Shown here one piece after another: positions 6,407 to 15,206 of a stretch of 17,617 nucleotides of DNA. Both the position numbers and the translations under genes were made by a program. The stretch is taken from positions 1 through 17,617 of the forward strand of contig DASXTS010000354.1 in NCBI GenBank assembly GCA_036505275.1. The letters are read 5' to 3'. The DNA comes from DASXTS01 sp036505275 (lineage in GTDB: Bacteria; Actinomycetota; Actinomycetes; Mycobacteriales; Pseudonocardiaceae). Numbering within the stretch: position 1 is the stretch's first letter; each line of letters begins with the position of its first letter. Below the pieces are notes generated by a model. It saw nothing but the letters and a program-made list of their open reading frames with translations. It did not search any database and was not told where the DNA came from.

Positions 6407-6410
6407 GGCA

Positions 6411-7529
6411 CTAGGTCGCGGACTGCTTGCGCCAGCGGATGCCGGCCTCCAGGAAGGCGTCGATGTCCCCGTCGAGGACGGCCGCGGGGTTGCCGACCTC
6501 GTACTCGGTGCGCAGGTCCTTGACCATCTGGTACGGGTGCAGCACATAGGAGCGCATCTGGTTGCCCCAGGAGCCGCCGCCCTCGCCCTTCAACGCGTCC
6601 ATCCGGGCCTGCTCCTCCTGCCGGCGGCGCTCCAGCAGCTTGGACTGCAGCACGGCCATGGCGGTCGCCTTGTTCTGCAGCTGGGACCGCTCGTTCTGGC
6701 AGGAGACCACGATGCCGGTGGGCAGGTGCGTGATCCGCACCGCGGAGTCGGTGGTGTTCACCCCCTGGCCACCCGGCCCCGAGGAGCGGTAGACGTCGAT
6801 GCGCAGGTCCTTCTCGTCGATCTCCACGTGGTCGGACTGCTCGACGACGGGCACGACCTCGACGCCGGCGAAGGAGGTCTGCCGGCGGCCCTGGTTGTCG
6901 AACGGGGAGATCCGCACCAGCCGGTGGGTGCCCTGCTCCACGGACAGCGTGCCGTAGGCGAACGGCGCCGTCACCCGGAACGTCGCCGACTTGATGCCGG
7001 CCTCCTCAGCGTAGGAGGTGTCGTACACCTCGGTGGGGTAGCCGTGCCGCTCGGCCCAGCGCAGGTACATCCGCATGAGCATCTCGGCGAAGTCGGCGGC
7101 GTCCACCCCGCCGGCCTCCGAGCGGATGGTCACCAGCGCGTCCCGCTGGTCGTACTCGCCGGACAGCAGCGTCCGCACCTCGAGGCCGGAGATGTCGTCA
7201 CGCAGGCGCGCCCGCTCGGCGTCGGCCTCGGCGACGGTGTCTTTGGCCTCGGCCTCATTCGCCTCGTGCTCGTAGGCGAGCTCGTAGAGCACCTCGAGGT
7301 CGTCCAGCCGCTGCCGCAGCTCGGTGACCCGGCGCAGCTCACCCTGCTTCCGGGACAACGTGCTGGTCACCCGCTGGGCGTTGTCCACATCCGACCACAG
7401 GTCCGGCTTGGCCGCCTCGGCCTCCATCTCGGCGATCCGGGCGCGCAGCGCGGCGACATCCAGCACCGTCTCGATGCCGGCAAGGGTGTTGGAGAGGTCC
7501 TTGAGATCAGCCGCGACGTCCGGGTCCAC
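6411..7529 (-). CDS. prfB: Peptide chain release factor 2
   Basis: RF2 recognises UGA and UAA stop codons and triggers peptide release. The family features are complete: a helical N-terminal domain, the RF2-specific anticodon-like tripeptide SPF (208-210, in RISPFDNQGRRQTSF), the catalytic GGQ (253-255, in SSGPGGQGVNTTDSAV) and the conserved VSCQNERSQLQNK segment. Length (372 aa) is normal. The frame is open to a TTG at 7547, but the GTG at 7529, giving VDPDVAADLKDL, matches the usual actinobacterial RF2 start; neither has a clear ribosome-binding site. There is no internal UGA or programmed frameshift near codon 25 of the kind that controls RF2 in many bacteria. In related genomes ftsE commonly lies close downstream; here about 3 kb of other genes intervene. 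Confidence 0.96.
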   Translation of the reverse strand: MDPDVAADLKDLSNTLAGIETVLDVAALRARIAEMEAEAAKPDLWSDVDNAQRVTSTLSRKQGELRRVTELRQRLDDLEVLYELAYEHEANEAEAKDTVAEADAERARLRDDISGLEVRTLLSGEYDQRDALVTIRSEAGGVDAADFAEMLMRMYLRWAERHGYPTEVYDTSYAEEAGIKSATFRVTAPFAYGTLSVEQGTHRLVRISPFDNQGRRQTSFAGVEVVPVVEQSDHVEIDEKDLRIDVYRSSGPGGQGVNTTDSAVRITHLPTGIVVSCQNERSQLQNKATAMAVLQSKLLERRRQEEQARMDALKGEGGGSWGNQMRSYVLHPYQMVKDLRTEYEVGNPAAVLDGDIDAFLEAGIRWRKQSAT

Positions 7530-7569
7530 TGCCGCAGGGTACGCCAATGCGGCCGACGGGCACCGGCAG

Positions 7570-8070
7570 TCAATCGGTGGGAATGGCGTCGAGGAGCTTG
7601 AGCACCGCCTTGGTATGGGCGACGGCGAAGTCGGCGGCCGCCTTCGCGTACGGGTCGCTCGCCGCCCGGACCGCGGCTCGCACGGTGTCCAGCCGCGTGG
7701 AGTAGGCCTGCCGGGCCCGCGAGACCAGGTCGGCCCGCTGCCGCGGGGTCAGGCTGCCGGCGTGCACCATTCGCAGGATGAGCGGGCTGCGCAGCTGATC
7801 GGGTGCGACCGAGGACGACAGCCACGACCGGAACGCCCGCTTGCCGGCTGCGGTCAGCGCGTACTGCTGGCTCGATCGTGGGCCCTGCCGGCCCAGCCGG
7901 ACGAGCCCGGCGTCGGCCAGCGCCGGCAGCTCCCGGTACACCTGGCTACGGGTGACGCCGAAGAAGCCACCGAACCGTTCGCCGGCCGCGGCCACCAGCT
8001 GGCCTCCGGTCATCGGTCCGCCATGCAGCAGGCCGAGCAGGGCGGCGGCGGTGGCGTTGAGCTCCGGCAC
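7570..8070 (-). CDS. PadR-family transcriptional regulator
   Basis: A 166-residue regulator. Residues 1-80 form the PadR winged helix: ELNATAAALLGLLHGGPMTGGQL, then TRSQVYRELPALADAGLVR, then a QQYALTAAGKRAF wing. The C-terminal half (about 85-160) is helical and probably dimerises (Vir_C-like PadR C-terminus). The GTG start at 8070 gives PELNATAA, the standard beginning of this subfamily, but it lacks an obvious ribosome-binding site. Two GTCCACAGTGG boxes lie 32-66 nt upstream and are the natural candidate autoregulatory operator. It sits 40 nt upstream of prfB on the same strand and 84 nt after the DUF2087 gene. PadR proteins usually repress; ligand and targets are unknown. Confidence 0.9.
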   Translation of the reverse strand: MPELNATAAALLGLLHGGPMTGGQLVAAAGERFGGFFGVTRSQVYRELPALADAGLVRLGRQGPRSSQQYALTAAGKRAFRSWLSSSVAPDQLRSPLILRMVHAGSLTPRQRADLVSRARQAYSTRLDTVRAAVRAASDPYAKAAADFAVAHTKAVLKLLDAIPTD

Positions 8071-8101
8071 GGTGTCAACCGTGCCACGAGGTGGCTTCTT
8101 T

Positions 8102-8136
8102 GTCCACAGTGGCCGGTCGTTCAGTCCACAGTGGAC
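8102..8136. promoter_or_regulatory. Paired GTCCACAGTGG boxes upstream of the PadR gene
   Basis: GTCCACAGTGG occurs at 8102-8112 and 8124-8134, with starts 22 bp apart. The second extends to the perfect palindrome GTCCACAGTGGAC (8124-8136). Two near-identical palindromic boxes on one face of the helix, between the DUF2087 stop and the PadR start, look like a dimer-of-dimers operator. PadR autoregulation is the simplest reading (inference). Confidence 0.55.
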
Positions 8137-8154
8137 GTTTGGCCCGGTTGCCCC

Positions 8155-8712
8155 TCACTCGATGACGTCTACCCAGCCGCCGGACCGGCGGTAGGTCGGC
8201 TCGTCGCTCGAGTCGCGGGAGAGCAGGCCCTCGTCGACCAGGTAGCGGCGCAGCGACACATGATCGATGCCGCCACCCTCGGTCCAGGCCCGCAGCACGG
8301 CGTTGACCTCACGCTCCGGGTAGTCGCGGCCGGGCTCGAAGGACTGCACGACGTGTTCGAGCAGCAGCCGACGCCGCCCGGCCTGTGCCGGCACGCCGGT
8401 GAGCCGGCCGTCCCGGACGAACGCTCGCACCACCGCCTCGACCCGGTCGTCGGCGTAGCCGTGCTGCTCCGCCGGCGGCGCCGCCTCTCGGGCGGCCTGC
8501 TTGAACGCCTCCACCACGGGCTGGTAGCCGACGTCGGTCCGCTGGACGAGCCCGCCGGCCTCCAGCTTGCGCAGCGCGGTGGCGATCTCACGCTGGCCCA
8601 GCCCGGTGGACTTCTGCAACTGGTCCGGGGCGTCGTCGCCGAGCACCAGCGCGGCGAACACCCGCAGCCGCTCGGGCTCGGCCAGCAGCCCGACGAGGGC
8701 CTCAGGTCTCAC
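8155..8712 (-). CDS. HTH regulator with C-terminal DUF2087 domain
   Basis: About 185 residues. The N-terminal half (PEALVGLLAEPERLRVFAALVLG and QREIATALRKLEAGGLV) is an ArsR-like winged helix. The C-terminal half carries a pattern I recognise as DUF2087 (PF09860): LLLEHVVQSFEPGRDYPEREVN, DHVSLRRYLVDEGLL, YRRSGG. It is presumably a DNA-binding protein; its effector is unknown. The start is a choice between GTG at 8712, with AGGA very close upstream (2 nt), and ATG at 8736 without a ribosome-binding site. The first gives a sequence starting exactly at the HTH and is preferred. It is divergent from the siderophore operon, so it could in principle act there, although the iron box already explains iron control. 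It lies upstream of the PadR gene on the same strand. Confidence 0.8.
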   Translation of the reverse strand: MRPEALVGLLAEPERLRVFAALVLGDDAPDQLQKSTGLGQREIATALRKLEAGGLVQRTDVGYQPVVEAFKQAAREAAPPAEQHGYADDRVEAVVRAFVRDGRLTGVPAQAGRRRLLLEHVVQSFEPGRDYPEREVNAVLRAWTEGGGIDHVSLRRYLVDEGLLSRDSSDEPTYRRSGGWVDVIE

Positions 8713-8808
8713 GTTCCTGGAACCTAGTCGCCGCATCGGGTGAAGTGCACGCCCGCCGGCCGGCGGTTCGCGACCCGGCCCGGCACCGGCTCCACTACCT
8801 TCCGGCCG

Positions 8809-8827
8809 TTAGGTGAGCCTTACCTCA
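8809..8827 (+). promoter_or_regulatory. Iron box (IdeR/DmdR1/DtxR operator)
   Basis: TTAGGTGAGCCTTACCTCA matches 15 of 19 positions of the established iron box TTAGGTTAGGCTAACCTAA and is itself an imperfect palindrome (7 of 9 half-site positions). It ends 25 nt before the ATG of the first siderophore gene. Fe(II)-loaded IdeR-type repressor bound here would block the promoter, so the operon should be on only when iron is scarce. The 72 nt between the DUF2087 start region and this box show nothing else clear. Confidence 0.9.
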
Positions 8828-8852
8828 TACCGACGGGACCTGGAGACGCTTC

Positions 8853-10324
<1,472 letters not shown>

Positions 10325-10328
<4 letters not shown>

Positions 10329-11869
10329 CCGCCACCGACAACGGCGAGTGGGCCGTGCTGGCCGGTGGGGCGGACGGGCCGCTGGCCGTCGCGGCACTGG
10401 CCCGGGTGGCGATGCGCGCGGTAGCCGAGGGTGCGCGGGCTCGGGTCGGGCCGCTGCCGGCCGGCGGGCCAGCCGCGGCGGCCGGCGAGGTTCCGCCGGT
10501 GGCGGACGCAATGCTGCCGGGTGGGCTGCCCGAGTACGGCGTAGGGGCGCAGCGCGCGCTGTCCTGGCTGCTCAGGGACCTGGCCGAGGGGGCGGCGGAC
10601 CCGGCCAACCCGTGGTGCGCCGGGCACCTGCACTGTCCCCCGCTGGCGGTCGCCGCGGCCGCCGACCTGGCGGCCAGCGTGCTCAACCCGTCCATGGATT
10701 CCTGGGACCAGGCGCCGTCGGCGAGCGCGCTGGAGGCGGCGGTGAGCGCCACCCTGGCCCGGCTCGCCTTCCCGGCGGAAGGGCACCCGGATGCCGTGAT
10801 CACCAGCGGCGGCACCGAGTCCAACCTGCTCGGCCTGCTGCTGGCCCGCGAGGCGGCCGGCCCGGCACGGGTCCTGCCGGTCTGCGGCCGCAATGCTCAC
10901 CACAGCGTGGCGCGGGCGGCGTGGCTGCTCGGCCTGCCGGCGCCGGCGACCGTCGACTGTGCCGGCGGCCGGCTGGACCCGCCGGCGCTGGACGCCGCGC
11001 TGGTCGGCCTGAGCGCTCCGGCCGTGGTGGTGGCCACCGCGGGCAGCACGGACACCGGCTCGATCGACCCGCTCCCCCAGCTCGCCGAGGTGGTGTGGCG
11101 GCACGGCGCCCGGCTGCACGTCGACGCGGCGTATGGCGGCGGGGCGCTGTTCAGCACCGCGCTGCGGCCGCGGCTGGCCGGCCTGGAGCTGGCCGACACG
11201 GTGTCGGTCGACCTGCACAAGTTTGGCTGGCAGCCGATCGCGGCCGGGGTGCTGGCGGTGCGGGATGCCGCGCTGCTCGCGCCGCTGGCCACGACGGTCG
11301 ATTACCTCAACGCCGCCGACGACACCGAGGCCGGGCTGCCGGACCTGCTCGGCCGCTCGCTGCGCACCTCGCGCCGGCCGGATGCGGTGAAGATCGCCGT
11401 GACATTCGCCGCGCTCGGCCGGGCCGGGCTGGCGGCGCTCGTCGAGCACTGCTGCGCCACCGCGGCGGAGGTCGCGGCCCGCATCGCAGTGCGCCGATCA
11501 CTGCAGCTGTGGGCGCCGCCGGCGCTGTCCACGGTGGTCTTCCGGCCGGCCGGGGTGCCGGACGCCGTGGTCGCCGACGTACGCCGCCGGCTCATGGCCG
11601 ATGGCCGCGCCGTGCTCGGCAGGGCCACCGCACCGGGCGACGATGGCGTGCCCCGCCGATGGCTCAAGCTGACCCTGCTGCACCCGACGGCCACCGCGGA
11701 CGACTACGACGGCCTGCTCGACCTCGTCGAGGCAACCGCGATCGACCTGGCATCCGCGGGGTCGGCCCGGCCCGCCGGGCTGCCGCGTGGCCCGCGCGAA
11801 GGCGAGCTGCGTCGCCCGCGCGAAGGCGAGCTGCGTCGCCCGCGTGAACGCGACGGGAGTCCGGTATGA
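10325..11869 (+). CDS. L-2,4-diaminobutyrate decarboxylase (group II PLP decarboxylase)
   Basis: A 514-residue PLP decarboxylase of the DDC/DesA/RhbB group. In this context it should make 1,3-diaminopropane from diaminobutyrate. Motifs: CAGHLHCPPL, NPSMDSWDQAPS, SGGTESNLLGLL, the His192-His193 pair in NAHHSVARAA that stacks on the cofactor, Asp267 in LHVDAAYGG and the Schiff-base Lys299 in SVDLHKFGWQP. Substrate preference (diaminobutyrate rather than lysine or ornithine) is inferred from the adjacent aminotransferase. The GTG start overlaps the aminotransferase stop (GTGA) with no separate promoter. The C-terminal 30 residues are a basic repeat tail (PREGELRR twice) encoded by a 24-bp tandem repeat, outside the enzyme fold. 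The stop overlaps the ATG of the hydroxylase gene. Confidence 0.88.
11791..11850 (+). repeat. 24-bp tandem repeat at the 3' end of the decarboxylase gene
   Basis: A 24-bp unit (11791-11814) is repeated exactly at 11815-11838 and continues as a partial, diverged third copy to about 11850. It encodes PREGELRR repeats in frame. The third copy runs straight into the left arm of the inverted repeat 11839-11906. Confidence 0.93.
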
Positions 11870-11906
11870 CCGAACCGCGAGTGGACTGGCGTCGCGTTCA
11901 CGCGGG
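11839..11906 (+). promoter_or_regulatory. 17-bp inverted repeat enclosing the hydroxylase start codon
   Basis: Bases 11839-11855 are the exact reverse complement of 11890-11906, separated by 34 nt. That loop holds most of the GGGAG ribosome-binding site (11855-11859) and the ATG (11866-11868) of the hydroxylase gene, plus the decarboxylase stop. In mRNA it would form a very stable GC-rich hairpin presenting the initiation site in its loop. It might tune translation of the third gene relative to the second. The repeat is directly seen; a regulatory role is inference. Confidence 0.7.
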
Positions 11907-13296
11907 GCAGGCGGGGCGGGCGGGGCAGGCAGGGCAGGCGACGCTGACCGCGACCGCCACCCGCACCGGGCCGGAACAAGAACGGGAAGACCTGAGGCCG
12001 CTGGACATTGCCGCGGTCGGTGCCGGCCCGTTCAATCTGGCGCTCGCCGCGCTGGCCGACGGGGTGCCCGGGCTGCGCGTCGCGGTGTTCGAGCAGGCGT
12101 CCGAGTTCCGCTGGCACCCCGGCATGCTGATCGAGGACAGCACCCTGCAGGTGCCGTTCCTGGCCGACCTGGTGACCCTGGTCGACCCGACCAGTCGGTG
12201 GTCGTTCCTCAACTACCTCAGGGCGCGCGGGCGGCTGTTCCCGTTCTACTTCGCGGAGCGATTCCACGTGCCGCGCGCCGAGTACGACGACTACTGCCGC
12301 TGGGTCGCAGACGGCCTCGGCAGCTGCCACTTCGGCCAGCGCATCGGCTCCGTCCGCTGGGACCGGCAGGCACGACGATTCAACCTGGACAACGGCGTGA
12401 CGGCCGGGCATGTGGTGCTCGGGATCGGCACCGAGCCGGTGCTACCGCGCCCACTGCGGCCCCTGACGGACCGCCCACCGGAGCATCCAGCGAACGACCC
12501 AGCCGTCGTTGTGCACTCCGCCGACTACCTGCGGCACCGCGACGCGTTGACCGCCGCGTCAACGGTGGCGGTGGTCGGCGCGGGCCAGTCGGGCGCCGAG
12601 GTGTTCCTGGACCTGCTGCGCCGCCGCCCGCACGGCCTGCGCTGGCTGGCCCGCACCCAGGCGTTCGCGCCGATGGAGTACTCCAAGCTCGGGCTGGAGC
12701 AGTTCACGCCGGACCACACCGCGTACTTCCATGGGCTACCGGAGAAGGTCCGGGACGCGCTGCTGCCGACGCAGTGGCAGCTCTACAAGGGCGTCAGCGC
12801 GCACACCCTCGGGCTGATCCACGACGAGCTGTACGAGCTGAGCCTTCGCAGCGGCGGCTGGCCGGACGTCACGCTGCAGCCCGGGGTGGCGGTCACCGAC
12901 GCCCGGCGGCTCGGCGACGGCCGGATCGAGCTCGGCGTGCAGCACGAACAGCAGGGCACCACGGCCACCGTCCAGGCGCACGCCGTGGTCGCCGCCACCG
13001 GCTACCGGGAGCGACCGCTGGACGGCCTGCTCGCGCCCCTCGTGGCCATGGTCGGCACCGACGACGCCGGCCGGCCGCTGGTCGGCGCCGACTACCGGCT
13101 CGACCTGGGCGCCGACGTCACCGGCGGCCTGTTCGTGCAGAACGCCGAGCGCCACACGCACGGCGTCGGCGCGCCCGACCTGGGCCTGGCGGCCTGGCGC
13201 GCCGCCGTGATCCTCAACGCGGTGTGCGGCCGCGAGGTGTACCCGCTGCCGCGGCGCACCGCGTTCACCACATTCGGACTGGGGGCGGGCAGGTGA
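11866..13296 (+). CDS. Diamine N-hydroxylase (flavin-dependent N-hydroxylating monooxygenase)
   Basis: A 476-residue enzyme of the lysine/ornithine N-hydroxylase family (IucD, DesB, RhbE). It uses FAD, NADPH and O2 to hydroxylate a primary amine. Given the two upstream enzymes, 1,3-diaminopropane is the likely substrate. Seen: FAD-binding VGAGPFNLALAAL (51-63), the FRWHPGMLIEDSTLQVPFLADLVTL substrate region, NADPH-binding VGAGQSGAEV (237-246), and the late ATGY motif (377-380). After an N-terminal extension of about 45 residues made partly of AGQ/AGR repeats (13-24), the family core begins at LDIAAVG. The ATG overlaps the decarboxylase stop by 4 bp (ATGA), with GGGAG 6 nt upstream inside a large inverted repeat. 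The stop overlaps the GTG of the synthetase gene (GTGA). Confidence 0.9.
   Translation: MTEPRVDWRRVHAGQAGRAGQAGQATLTATATRTGPEQEREDLRPLDIAAVGAGPFNLALAALADGVPGLRVAVFEQASEFRWHPGMLIEDSTLQVPFLADLVTLVDPTSRWSFLNYLRARGRLFPFYFAERFHVPRAEYDDYCRWVADGLGSCHFGQRIGSVRWDRQARRFNLDNGVTAGHVVLGIGTEPVLPRPLRPLTDRPPEHPANDPAVVVHSADYLRHRDALTAASTVAVVGAGQSGAEVFLDLLRRRPHGLRWLARTQAFAPMEYSKLGLEQFTPDHTAYFHGLPEKVRDALLPTQWQLYKGVSAHTLGLIHDELYELSLRSGGWPDVTLQPGVAVTDARRLGDGRIELGVQHEQQGTTATVQAHAVVAATGYRERPLDGLLAPLVAMVGTDDAGRPLVGADYRLDLGADVTGGLFVQNAERHTHGVGAPDLGLAAWRAAVILNAVCGREVYPLPRRTAFTTFGLGAGR
11902..11937 (+). repeat. 4 x 9-bp tandem repeat (GCGGGGCAG-type)
   Basis: Four consecutive 9-bp units, GCGGGGCAG with one change in units 2 and 4, encode AGQ-AGR-AGQ-AGQ at residues 13-24 of the hydroxylase. 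The first unit overlaps the right arm of the inverted repeat at 11890-11906. Confidence 0.88.
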
Positions 13297-15206
13297 CCAC
13301 CTTTCGCGAGGCCGGTGCCCTCGTGGTGCACAAGATGCTCGGCGAGCTGAGCTACGAGCGGCTGTTCCAACCCGTCCCCGACGTGGCCTCCAAGTACCAC
13401 CATTGCGGCCTTGATGGGCCTTTAACTACAGCCATCCCGGGCGGCCACCACGCCCAATGGTGGGTGCTGGAGCTGCCCGAGGGCGTGCGCTACCGGTTCG
13501 CGGCGCGGCGCGGCGCGTTCGACTGCTGGGTGGTGACCCCGTGCAGTGCGACCCGTGAGGCTCCGGGCGACGCCGAACCGACGCCCGCGGACGACCCGCG
13601 CACGCTGGTGGTCGACGCCCGCGCGGTGCTCGGCCTCACCGGGCCGCGGCTGGCCGACGTGCTCTCCGAGCTCACCGCCACGGTGGCCGCCGAGGCCCAG
13701 CGCCTGTGCCGCGCCCCGTCGGCCACCGAATTGTCCACAATGGACTACGACGTGGCCGAGGGGCACCTGACGGGGCATCCGCGGCTGGTGCTGAACAAGG
13801 GCAGGGTCGGCTTCTCGGCAGCGGACCGGCTGCGGTACGCCCCGGAGGCCGGCGAGCCACTGCGGGTGCGTTGGTACGCGGTGCACCATGAGCTGGCGAC
13901 CTTCCGATGCGTGCCGGGGCTCTCCGCCGACGCCCTGCTCGGGCAGGAACTGGACGCGCGCACCCGCGCCGCGTTCACCGCCCGGCTCGACGGGCAAGCC
14001 CGGCGCGGCCGCGGGGACGACTACGTCTGGCTGCCGGTGCACCCGTGGCAGGCCGATGAGATCGTCGGCACGCTGTACGCCGCCGAGCTGGCCAGCGGCC
14101 GCGTCGTCGCCCTCGGCGAGTCCGACGACCGGTACCTGCCGCACCAGACCATCCGCACCCTGGCCAATGTCAGCCACCCGACCAGGCACGACGTGAAGAC
14201 CGCCGTGTCGATCCGCAACACCCTGGTCTTCCGCGGGCTGGCCGCCGCGGCGACGCTGGCCGGGCCCGAGGTGACGCGATGGCTGCGGTCGGTGTGCACC
14301 GCCGACCCGCTGCTGTCCGGCGAGTACCGGTTCGGCCTGCTCGGCGAGGTCGCCGCGGTATCCGTGCGGCACCCGCTGTTCGGCGCGCTGGGCGAGCTGC
14401 CGTACCGCTTCCACGAGACGCTCGGCGCGCTGTGGCGCGAGCCGCTGCGGACCACGCTGGCGCCCGGCGAGCGGGCGCTGTCCTTCGCCGCGCTGCCTTA
14501 CCGGCAGGCGAGCGATCCTGGCGGCGCCTCGGTGCTGGCGCACGCCATCGCCGGCTCCGGCCTGACCGCCGAGGCGTGGCTGGCCAGGGCGTTCGACCTG
14601 CTGCTCACCCCGCTGCTGCACTGGCTGGTGCGCTACGGCGTGGCGTTCTGCCCGCACGGGCAGAACCTGGTGCTGATCACCGACGGCGCGCTGCGGCCGC
14701 TCCGGGTGGCGATCAAGGACTTCGCCCAGGGCGTCGACCTGTTGGACCGCGAGGTGCCCGAGCACGCCACCCTCGGTGCGCAGGCCAGCGCCCACATGCT
14801 GCGCTGGCCGGGCCGGCTGCTGGCGCAGTCGCTGTTCAGCTCGGTGTTCGCCGGCCAGTTCCGGTTCTGGGCCGAGGTGCTCTGGGACGACCTCGGTCTG
14901 CCCCGCGGCCGGTTCTGGGACCTGGTGCGCACCGTCGTGCACGGCTACCCGGCCCGTTTCGACCTGCCGGCGTCGGTGTACGAGGAGTTCGAGTTGCTCG
15001 CCCCGGACGTCGAGCGGGTGTGCCTCAACCGGGAGCACCTCGCCGGCGAGGGTTTCGACCGCGCCGACCGCGACGAGGAGTTCGACGTCCGCTTCGGCCG
15101 CGTGCCCAACCCGCTGCACTCTACCGATCCCGCCCGGACCGATCCCGCCGGGCCCGACCCCCGCCGGCGCCTGGTGACTACAGCGCCGCGAGCACACCGT
15201 CGCTGA
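13293..15206 (+). CDS. IucA/IucC-family NIS siderophore synthetase
   Basis: A 637-residue siderophore synthetase that adenylates a carboxylate (typically citrate or a monoester) and joins it to an amine or hydroxylamine. Family motifs in order: GHLTGHPRLVLNKGRVGF (157-174), KTAVSIRNTLVFRGL (302-316) at the ATP site, and HGQNLVL (455-461) followed by AIKDFAQGVDLL with Lys475-Asp476. The GTG start overlaps the hydroxylase stop (GTGA), so this is the fourth coupled gene. The frame is open far upstream only because of GC bias. The last 30 residues (after VPNPLHS) are a Pro/Arg-rich tail beyond the usual end, and the 3' end overlaps the convergent hydrolase gene by 29 bp. Leu44 is encoded by TTA within a short, less GC-rich patch. 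Substrate class within the NIS family is not assignable by eye. Confidence 0.92.
   Translation: MTTFREAGALVVHKMLGELSYERLFQPVPDVASKYHHCGLDGPLTTAIPGGHHAQWWVLELPEGVRYRFAARRGAFDCWVVTPCSATREAPGDAEPTPADDPRTLVVDARAVLGLTGPRLADVLSELTATVAAEAQRLCRAPSATELSTMDYDVAEGHLTGHPRLVLNKGRVGFSAADRLRYAPEAGEPLRVRWYAVHHELATFRCVPGLSADALLGQELDARTRAAFTARLDGQARRGRGDDYVWLPVHPWQADEIVGTLYAAELASGRVVALGESDDRYLPHQTIRTLANVSHPTRHDVKTAVSIRNTLVFRGLAAAATLAGPEVTRWLRSVCTADPLLSGEYRFGLLGEVAAVSVRHPLFGALGELPYRFHETLGALWREPLRTTLAPGERALSFAALPYRQASDPGGASVLAHAIAGSGLTAEAWLARAFDLLLTPLLHWLVRYGVAFCPHGQNLVLITDGALRPLRVAIKDFAQGVDLLDREVPEHATLGAQASAHMLRWPGRLLAQSLFSSVFAGQFRFWAEVLWDDLGLPRGRFWDLVRTVVHGYPARFDLPASVYEEFELLAPDVERVCLNREHLAGEGFDRADRDEEFDVRFGRVPNPLHSTDPARTDPAGPDPRRRLVTTAPRAHRR

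Noticed and set aside
6411..7547. Programmed frameshift in prfB
   Set aside because: The reading frame is continuous and no early in-frame UGA is present near codon 25.
11787..13292. Apparent 500-codon N-terminal extension of the synthetase frame, suggesting a fusion protein
   Set aside because: The extension is the hydroxylase gene read in another frame; it is Arg/Gly/Ala-rich with no domain, and the GTG at 13293 with the GTGA overlap fits the operon.
13422..13424. TTA codon in the synthetase gene as a bldA-type developmental switch
   Set aside because: TTA codons also occur in the essential ftsE gene and in the TetR gene, so TTA is not reserved for specialised genes here.
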